Source: Candidatus Latescibacterota bacterium
GTDB lineage: Bacteria; Latescibacterota; Latescibacteria; Latescibacterales; Latescibacteraceae
Assembly (NCBI GenBank): GCA_016927495.1
Contig: JAFGMP010000067.1
Span: forward strand, 1-32,934
Direction of reading: 5' to 3'
Length of the DNA stretch: 32,934 bases
Under the pieces are notes generated by a model, which was not told where the DNA came from, searched no databases, and saw only the letters and a program-made list of their open reading frames with translations. The position numbers and the translations under genes are program-made. Positions 26,577-32,934 of this stretch are shown in pieces; within the stretch, counting starts at the first letter, position 1, and every line of letters starts with the position of its first letter.

Positions 26577-27755
26577 ATGATTATCGAAATTGACATGGCG
26601 ATGTGCAGTAACGCCAATATAAAAGTAGTCGGCGTCGGCGGTGCCGGAGGGAATGCGATCAACCGTATGATCACTTCAAACTTGAAAGGTGTCGAATTTG
26701 TTGCAATTAATACCGATAAACAGGCATTGGATATCAATCAGGCCAATATGAAATTACAAATCGGTGCAAGTCTGACAAAAGGGCTTGGTGCAGGTGCAAA
26801 TCCTGAGGTTGGCCGTAAAGCTATCGAAGAAGATATCGATAAAATTTCCGAATTACTCCGTGGAGTTGACATGGTTTTCGTAACTGCCGGCATGGGTGGC
26901 GGTACGGGTACCGGCGCATCACCGGTGGTAGCCCAGATTGCCCGTGATGCCGGAGCGTTGACTGTTGGTGTGGTAACGAAACCTTTTCTTTTCGAAGGCG
27001 CAACCCGTCAAAAAATTGCGGTTAAGGGAGTTAAAGACCTCAAAGATGTTGTCGATACGTTGATTGTGGTTCCGAACCAGCGCCTTCTGTCTATTGCCGA
27101 ACGTAATATGCCATTTACCGAGGCATTTAGGATGGCCGACGATGTGTTATTCCAGGCGACCAAGGGGATATCGGATATCATCAATGTACCGGGAATAGTA
27201 AATGTCGATTTCATGGATGTACGTACGGTTATGAGCGAAATGGGTGACGCCATCATGGGTACCGGAACCGGACAGGGTGAAAACAGAGGCCGTCAGGCAG
27301 CAGAACAGGCCATCAACAGTCCACTCCTTGAAAACGTATCCATAAGGGGCGCACGAGGCGTTCTTCTCAATATAACCGGCGGCAACGACATGGGGCTGTA
27401 TGACATTGACCAGGCCGCCATGCTCATTTATGAAGAGGCCGGTGACGGTGCGAACATCATATTCGGCGCGGTTATCGATGAAAACATTCATGATGAAGTA
27501 CGGGTAACCGTAATAGCCACAGGTTTTAATGTCGGTGAAGGCTGCGAAGCTGTTGAAGAACAAATGGCCACAATTGTTGACTTTGAAAGCGATACGTCGG
27601 AATTTGACATTGACAGAGCAGTTCGGGAGGCTGCCGGTATAACTAATTCCGCAAAAGAGCAGCGCGTTGTATTGAATGGTGCGGTGCGAAGGTTCGACCG
27701 TACAGCAAAAAACGGATTGGATTACCCTACATTCCTCAGAAGGCAGGCTGATTAA
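26577..27755 (+). CDS. ftsZ: cell division GTPase FtsZ
   Basis: FtsZ polymerises into the division ring. The 392-residue tubulin homologue has [14 protein letters not shown] (about 19-32), the tubulin signature GGGTGTG at 107-113, the T7 loop region [11 protein letters not shown] (about 210-220) that completes GTP hydrolysis across subunits, and a short linker. The C-terminal peptide [12 protein letters not shown] matches the DIPAFLRRQ tail that binds FtsA and other partners. AAGGGGTG lies 5 bases before the ATG. It ends the dcw cluster. About 110 bases without a clear terminator follow. Confidence 0.98.
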   Translation: MIIEIDMAMCSNANIKVVGVGGAGGNAINRMITSNLKGVEFVAINTDKQALDINQANMKLQIGASLTKGLGAGANPEVGRKAIEEDIDKISELLRGVDMVFVTAGMGGGTGTGASPVVAQIARDAGALTVGVVTKPFLFEGATRQKIAVKGVKDLKDVVDTLIVVPNQRLLSIAERNMPFTEAFRMADDVLFQATKGISDIINVPGIVNVDFMDVRTVMSEMGDAIMGTGTGQGENRGRQAAEQAINSPLLENVSIRGARGVLLNITGGNDMGLYDIDQAAMLIYEEAGDGANIIFGAVIDENIHDEVRVTVIATGFNVGEGCEAVEEQMATIVDFESDTSEFDIDRAVREAAGITNSAKEQRVVLNGAVRRFDRTAKNGLDYPTFLRRQAD

Positions 27756-27868
27756 AAACTGTGGAATGAAATATGGTTTTTTAGATAAATAACTTTCTTT
27801 CGAAGAGTTCAAAATCTTATTAACCATAATAAAAAAATTGATTGAAAGTAATTTGCCGGAAAGATTAA

Positions 27869-29401
27869 GTGAAAAGAAATACCGCCTGTGGAGAATGTAA
27901 TGGGATACTGCTTGTTTATCCTGACAGTAAAGAGGCGGCTCTCGGATCTCCCGGTTTCAGACAGGTATACAGAACACTGGCAGGTTTACCCGATACTGTA
28001 GTCGACTGGGGCTGGTATGACAACAAAAAGGATACGATAGAATATGAATGCCGTGAGTGGTTCGGAGAATATGACAGCATTGCCATCAGTGTTCCGTTTG
28101 AATTGCTGTATGGCAACACAGTCAGGATTCTTACGGCGCTTGGTATCGAACCGGAGAAAGAAAAACGCAGCCGGGTGAAACCGGTTGTTATCACAGGAGG
28201 TGCGGCGCCGACAATTAATCCGTCTGTAGCAGGTGTAATAGCGGATGTTGTGTGTGTCGGTGAAATTGAAACGCACATTTCATATAAACTTAACAAGTTC
28301 ATTTCAAATCATCAATCGGGGGCGGCAAAGCGACTCACCCCCATGATAGGTATGAAAATACCTATGAAAAATCGCGCCGCCCCTGATTCTATTTTAATTT
28401 CAGACAAAATTGACTCATCTATGCTCGCCGGATTCGATAATCCAGCCTTATGCACTTTCAAAGATGCGGGTCTTGTCGAGGTTGGCCGTGGTTGTTCACG
28501 GGGCTGTCGTTTTTGTGCAGCAGGCCATATTTATCTTCCGGTACGGCATCGGCCTGTCGATAATATTCTCCGCGATGCATCGACATTTAGCGGAAAAGCG
28601 AAACGTATCGGCCTTGTCGGAGCCGCATTGTCGGACCACCGGTCACTCAAGGAAATCTTGCGCGGTATTCTGGATTTGGGATTCGGTTTGTCGACATCGT
28701 CATTCCGTGCCGATATGCTCGATGATGAAGTTGCTTTACTCCTTAAGCAAGGCGGTGTAAAAACCGTAACCATTGCACCTGAGGGTGGCAGCGAACGTAT
28801 CCGCAGCATCATTAACAAACGGTTGACCGAAAAACAGATTCTTGATGCGGCCGAATCATGCAGACGTGCCGGTATCGGGGGATTAAAGCTGTATTATATG
28901 ATCGGCCTTCCCTGGGAAAAACAATCCGATATAGGAGCAATTATTGATCTTACCGCAAAAATACGGGATACCTTTCAGGGTAAAGGTAAAAAGATTACCG
29001 TATCGATAAACCCATTCATACCGAAACCACAGACACCGTTTCAGTGGTACGGCATGGCTGAACCTTCATATATAAATTCTGTCTACCGTGATCTGAAAAA
29101 AGCATTCATAAGAATGCGTGGAATTACGCTCAAAACCATGAGTGTCCGCACGGCGTTTATGGAGGCGGTGATATCGCTTGGAGACGAAGCTGTCGGGAGA
29201 GCGGTTATTGATTCAAACCGTGCCGATATACCCTGGAAAAAAGCGCTTGAGGTTCATGGTGTCGATGTTTATAACCTTGTGCACCGTATGAAAGCACCCG
29301 ATGAGAAATTCTCATGGGACAATGTCACGGGAGAAAAAAGAAAAGCGGTGCTCTTTGCCTCGTTTGAAAAGGCTCAGCAAACCGCTTCTACAATATCCTG
29401 A
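27869..29401 (+). CDS. radical SAM protein with N-terminal B12-binding-like domain
   Basis: This 510-residue protein has an N-terminal Rossmann-like half (about 1-160, with SIAISVPFELLYGN and PVVITGGAAPTINPSVAGVI) resembling B12-binding domains. A radical SAM core follows, with the iron-sulfur ligands C209-x3-C213-x2-C216 in VGRGCSRGCRFCAAG and the downstream IYLPVRHR, LSTSSFRADMLDD, IAPEGGSERIR and YYMIGLPWE. This pattern matches a broad uncharacterised family (TIGR03960-like) often found near ribosomal protein or RNase genes. The reaction is unknown. The start is GTG at 27869, with GGAAAG 6 bases upstream. It converges on rpmB with only 20 bases between stops. Confidence 0.85.
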   Translation: MKRNTACGECNGILLVYPDSKEAALGSPGFRQVYRTLAGLPDTVVDWGWYDNKKDTIEYECREWFGEYDSIAISVPFELLYGNTVRILTALGIEPEKEKRSRVKPVVITGGAAPTINPSVAGVIADVVCVGEIETHISYKLNKFISNHQSGAAKRLTPMIGMKIPMKNRAAPDSILISDKIDSSMLAGFDNPALCTFKDAGLVEVGRGCSRGCRFCAAGHIYLPVRHRPVDNILRDASTFSGKAKRIGLVGAALSDHRSLKEILRGILDLGFGLSTSSFRADMLDDEVALLLKQGGVKTVTIAPEGGSERIRSIINKRLTEKQILDAAESCRRAGIGGLKLYYMIGLPWEKQSDIGAIIDLTAKIRDTFQGKGKKITVSINPFIPKPQTPFQWYGMAEPSYINSVYRDLKKAFIRMRGITLKTMSVRTAFMEAVISLGDEAVGRAVIDSNRADIPWKKALEVHGVDVYNLVHRMKAPDEKFSWDNVTGEKRKAVLFASFEKAQQTASTIS

Positions 29402-29421
29402 TAATATCAGTAAATCTGTTA

Positions 29422-29610
29422 TTACGCTTTGACGATTTTTCCGCTTCTGAGACATCTGGTGCAGATTCTCATACGTTTTGTGGTACCGCCAACTTTAGCT
29501 TTGACATTGACGAGATTGGGTCTGAATTCCCGCTTTGTCGTGTTGTGAGCATGACTGACATTATGGCCGATCATACGTTTTTTGCCGCATATTTCGCACT
29601 GACGTGACAT
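29422..29610 (-). CDS. rpmB: 50S ribosomal protein L28
   Basis: L28 is a small protein of the large ribosomal subunit. From the ATG at 29608-29610 it has 62 residues and starts [11 protein letters not shown], with GGAGG 8 bases upstream. An earlier in-frame ATG (29634) lies ahead of that ribosome binding site and is rejected. C5-x2-C8 and C50-x2-C53 form a zinc-ribbon (C+ form), and [14 protein letters not shown] is the conserved core. It is monocistronic here; rpmG, which often neighbours it, is absent. Confidence 0.95.
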   Translation of the reverse strand: MSRQCEICGKKRMIGHNVSHAHNTTKREFRPNLVNVKAKVGGTTKRMRICTRCLRSGKIVKA

Positions 29611-29901
29611 TATAGTAACCTCCGTGATTTTCAATTATAGACTTGAAATATATAAAAAATAAAGTGATATGTAAAGGAAATTTTTATCAATTTATTTTTT
29701 TTAGTTTCAATTTTAGTTTAATAATATCCGGCAATAATTCCCGACAAATTATGATTTAATAAAAAGAAATTTTTATGTCAGCTGATCTGATAATAAACTT
29801 CATTCGCTTCCAAAGAATTTCTTACTTTTTTTATTCCCCAAACGTATTATTATAAATGACATACTGTAATAAATTCAAATACAATATACAGGTATGCTGT
29901 A
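29611..29901. other. AT-rich divergent gap between rpmB and the propeller gene
   Basis: About 290 bases carry the rpmB ribosome binding site and presumably both divergent promoters, but no pair of boxes stands out. CATACTGTAAT (29860-29870) is echoed by TATGCTGTAAT just before the propeller start. No coding region or RNA gene is seen. Confidence 0.4.
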
Positions 29902-32900
29902 ATGCGGATAATACGATTTCTCATATGTTTATGCAGTTTAACGCTGCTGCTTTTTCTTCCGGCATCGGGAAATGAAGGAATCTGGAGTCACTTTGTGAAC
30001 GGCAACGACATTCACAAGGTTGTATCCGGACCGGAATACATGTGGTGCGCCACATCGGGAGGTTTGGTAGGTTGGAACAAACGTGATGGCTCCTATGTCC
30101 ATTTTACAAAGTTTGACGGGCTTTTGTCAAATAATCTTGCTACTCTCGCAATTGACCATACCGGAGCACTCTGGATAAGCTACGACGATGTAAAAGGAGC
30201 GGTGACCCGCTATGACGGGGCTTCCTGGAGTATTATCGACGGTTCGACAGGCAAACTGCCGGATACCCAAATATTGTCGATGTTTTCTGACAGCGCCGGC
30301 AGGATGTGGTTTGGTACCGATGGTGGAGGTATTGTTTATTATGAAGATGATATCTGGGGCAAAGAAGATTCCATAAAGGGGATTGACCAGATAAATGAAA
30401 TAACATTTGATGCCGATGGCGTCATGTGGTTTGCTACGCGATTCGGCGTTTTAAGCTTTGATGGCATTAACTGGAGTAGAAATACCACGAATAGTAACCT
30501 GAAAAGTGATATTATAACCAGTATCACCACAGATGACCGCGACGTTAAATGGATCGGGACATCAAATGGAATTGCTCGTTTTGATGGAGATACATGGATA
30601 CCATACACACAAAGTGACGGACTTATAGACAACCGTGTTAACTGTTTAGCTCAAGGCACCGGCGGAGTCCTCTGGATTGGAACAAAAGGCGGAGCATCAA
30701 AATTTGATGGTTTAAATTGGTTGTCTTTCACCGAAGAAGACGGGCTGATCAACAATAATGTTACCGGAATCACTGTTGATGGAAATGGACGTATATGGTT
30801 AGCTCATGATACGGTATATAATGGGGTTTCGGTGTTTAACGGAAATCAATGGGAATGGTATACGACCTGGAATTCGGGATTGGTCAGCAATCAGGTCGAT
30901 GCATTGGCTTCCGACAAAGATGGCAATGTCTGGCTTGGAACAGATAAAGGTGTTTCCCGCTTTGACGGCGTTACATGGAAAACGTATTCGACAAAAGATG
31001 GCCTCGCGGTAAAAAATGTCTCCGGATTGTATATCGATAACCGGAATAACCTCTGGGTTGCTTATGAACAGTCAAAAAACGCCGGTATCACAAAATTTGA
31101 CGGAAATGTATGGAAAACCTATACAACACAAGACGGACTTTTACACAATTCCGTTACTTCGATAGCACAAGTAAAAAATGAAGGTATGGTTTTCGATACA
31201 TCTGAAGGATTATCGCTGTTTGACGGTGTAAATTGGGTAAATTACCCGAACAATCAGTGGCTGTTGTCACCGCATATTTATGATATTGCTGAAGATAGCG
31301 AGGGATTTGTATGGTTTGGCACCAAAAACGGATTGACTCGATTTGACGGATCGGAATGGTTAACATTCACCTCAGAAGGAGTTTTGAATGCAGATAATTT
31401 TGTCGATGTTGAAACTTCGGATAATGGAATAATATGGTGCGTGACAGAAAACGGTGATCTGGTAAGTTTCGACGGCTCAAAATTTATTAAACACCCGATT
31501 GAACAGACATGGGAATCCTACAGATCTACTGTTACCGGAATTGCTGTAGATAAAGAGGGAATAATATGGACCAACACACCAGTACTGAATGAGGATGGAC
31601 ACATAGATGCTACACAGGTGTGGACATTCGATGGCGTTGTATGGAACGAATGCAGCATCGATATATTCCGGGACGGGCCTAATACCGGTTTGATTACGGA
31701 TATTATTGCCGATGAAAACAATACAATCTGGTTCGGTACACAACATGGTCTTTACCAATACGACGGCACAGTATTGTTGAACTACACCATGAATGCACCT
31801 TTTGCTAACGATATCACTACAATAACCATCGATAAAAACAACCGGAAACTATTCGGAACATCACGGGGAGTTTTTTCATTTGACAATGTTTCGTTTACGG
31901 CCATAACTGATACACCGGTTTTTTCTATCGCTGTCGATCATAATAACGTACAATGGTTCGTGACTCCATCCGGTGTCGAGGTCAATGATTCATCTACCTG
32001 GAAGCGGTTTACTCTGGAAAATGGACTCATTTCAAACAGCGCTCGTGTGATCGGTGTCGATAAAAATAATATCAAATGGGTTGGAACATCGCTGGGTGTA
32101 CAGAGTTATGACGGTATTACCTGGAAGCTTCACGCAAACGGAGACGGCCGGTATTCCGATTTTGTCAGGGTATTTGCTGTGGATGAAAACAACGTGAAGT
32201 GGTTCGGAAACGGCTTATGGGCGGAACTGTGGAGCTATGACGGCACAAACTGGAAACATTATACGAAAGATGACGGCTCAATTTTACGTAGAATTTACGC
32301 GATTGCTGTTGATAAGAATAATGTTAAGTGGATAGGGACACATTACGAACTTGCCCGTTACGATGGGATTTCTATGACCATATATACTGAAGCGGACGGC
32401 CTGGCCTCTAATCATGTCACTGCGCTGGCAACTGACAACAACAATATTGTGTGGGTGGGAACGAACGAGGGCGTGTCACGGTTCGACGGAGAATCATGGA
32501 TCACTTATACCGAAGAAAACGGGTTACTCAGTAATTCCATAACCAGTATCGCAGTGGATTACAACAATGTTAAATGGTTTGGTACATCAGAGGGTATATC
32601 CAGTTTTGATGACCGGTCGCTTAGCGATTCAAGGAGCACTATAAAGCCGATAACCATTCGAGGTAATTATCCCAATCCATTTAATACAAGCACCACGGTG
32701 GAATTTAATCTTTCATCATGGGTGCCAGTCAACTTTACCGTCTATAATGTCATGGGACAATCGGTCAGGGAATTATCAATGGGGAAATTACCGGCCGGCA
32801 GTCATCAGGTTTCGTGGGATGGGCTTGACCAATATGGGAAACCGGTATCCTCCGGCGTTTATCTCTACCGTATCGAAACCGGAGAACACCACAAAAGCGG

Positions 32901-32922
32901 CAGGATGATGTTTTTGAAGTGA
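29902..32922 (+). CDS. exported multi-blade propeller protein with C-terminal sorting domain
   Basis: This 1006-residue protein begins with a signal peptide (MRIIRFLICLCSLTLLLFLPASG). About 21 repeats of roughly 42 residues follow, from near residue 40 to 910, with the pattern V-x-x-I-A-x-D-x-x-N-x-x-W-x-G-T-x-x-G-x-x-x-F-D-G-x-x-W-x-x-Y-T-x-x-D-G-L. These are Reg_prop-type beta-propeller blades, best known from the sensor part of hybrid two-component kinases. 21 blades would fit three seven-bladed propellers. There is no membrane helix, kinase or DNA-binding domain. Residues about 921-1006, starting NYPNPFN and ending GVYLYRIETGEHHKSGRMMFLK (listed in part), form a FlgD/T9SS type A-like sorting module, so the protein is probably secreted or surface-attached. 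The ligand is unknown. It ends 12 bases before the window edge. Confidence 0.9.
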   Translation: MRIIRFLICLCSLTLLLFLPASGNEGIWSHFVNGNDIHKVVSGPEYMWCATSGGLVGWNKRDGSYVHFTKFDGLLSNNLATLAIDHTGALWISYDDVKGAVTRYDGASWSIIDGSTGKLPDTQILSMFSDSAGRMWFGTDGGGIVYYEDDIWGKEDSIKGIDQINEITFDADGVMWFATRFGVLSFDGINWSRNTTNSNLKSDIITSITTDDRDVKWIGTSNGIARFDGDTWIPYTQSDGLIDNRVNCLAQGTGGVLWIGTKGGASKFDGLNWLSFTEEDGLINNNVTGITVDGNGRIWLAHDTVYNGVSVFNGNQWEWYTTWNSGLVSNQVDALASDKDGNVWLGTDKGVSRFDGVTWKTYSTKDGLAVKNVSGLYIDNRNNLWVAYEQSKNAGITKFDGNVWKTYTTQDGLLHNSVTSIAQVKNEGMVFDTSEGLSLFDGVNWVNYPNNQWLLSPHIYDIAEDSEGFVWFGTKNGLTRFDGSEWLTFTSEGVLNADNFVDVETSDNGIIWCVTENGDLVSFDGSKFIKHPIEQTWESYRSTVTGIAVDKEGIIWTNTPVLNEDGHIDATQVWTFDGVVWNECSIDIFRDGPNTGLITDIIADENNTIWFGTQHGLYQYDGTVLLNYTMNAPFANDITTITIDKNNRKLFGTSRGVFSFDNVSFTAITDTPVFSIAVDHNNVQWFVTPSGVEVNDSSTWKRFTLENGLISNSARVIGVDKNNIKWVGTSLGVQSYDGITWKLHANGDGRYSDFVRVFAVDENNVKWFGNGLWAELWSYDGTNWKHYTKDDGSILRRIYAIAVDKNNVKWIGTHYELARYDGISMTIYTEADGLASNHVTALATDNNNIVWVGTNEGVSRFDGESWITYTEENGLLSNSITSIAVDYNNVKWFGTSEGISSFDDRSLSDSRSTIKPITIRGNYPNPFNTSTTVEFNLSSWVPVNFTVYNVMGQSVRELSMGKLPAGSHQVSWDGLDQYGKPVSSGVYLYRIETGEHHKSGRMMFLK

Positions 32923-32934
32923 TGGATTTTTATA

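Noticed and set aside
27147-27827. 226-codon open frame on the minus strand opposite ftsZ
   Set aside because: It is antisense to the conserved ftsZ coding sequence, and its composition follows from the ftsZ codons.

Overview
The window (about 33 kb, moderate G+C, AT-rich intergenic gaps) looks like the chromosome of a Gram-negative-type bacterium from the FCB assemblage outside classical Bacteroidetes, such as Latescibacterota, Marinimicrobia, KSB1 or Zixibacteria. The placement is an inference. It rests on the C-terminal 'NYPNPFN ... GVYLYRIETG' sorting module of the last protein, a PASTA-bearing FtsI, a MurE of the meso-diaminopimelate type (DNPR motif), and the outer-membrane-style gene set. 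I cannot assign a genus.

Layout. (1) 1-85 is the 3' tail (domains V and VI) of a group II intron whose body lies left of the window. (2) 238-1882 holds an HDOD signalling protein and a convergent, unrecognised secreted protein. (3) 2358-6479, minus strand, is a chaperone block: groES-groEL under a strong-looking promoter with a CIRCE operator, and dnaK on its own transcript with no CIRCE, grpE, dnaJ or hrcA nearby. (4) 6976-11953, plus strand, is an envelope and isoprenoid operon: a PHP phosphoesterase, uppS, cdsA, dxr, rseP, most of them overlapping by a few bases. (5) 12192-27755 is a long division and cell wall (dcw) cluster: mraZ, rsmH, ftsL, a small two-helix membrane protein, ftsI, murE, murF, mraY, ftsW, murG, murC, ftsQ, ftsA, ftsZ. 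murD, murB and ddl are absent from their usual slots. A hairpin-forming, probably inserted, 144 bp element separates ftsI from murE. (6) 27869-29610 has a radical SAM/B12-type protein converging on rpmB. (7) 29902-32922 encodes a large secreted protein with about 21 propeller-blade repeats and a C-terminal sorting domain.

How it fits together. uppS and dxr feed undecaprenyl phosphate, the lipid carrier used by MraY and MurG. MurC, MurE and MurF build the peptide stem, FtsW and FtsI polymerise and crosslink septal wall, and FtsL, FtsQ, FtsA and FtsZ form the divisome. MraZ probably represses its own promoter through two TGGGG boxes with 10 bp pitch.

Most of the window is conserved housekeeping. 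I do not see a clear new defence or mobile system. The items most worth a second look are the hairpin element at ftsI/murE, the unrecognised 70-residue membrane protein inside the dcw cluster, the missing murD, the structured mraZ leader, and the 21-blade exported propeller.
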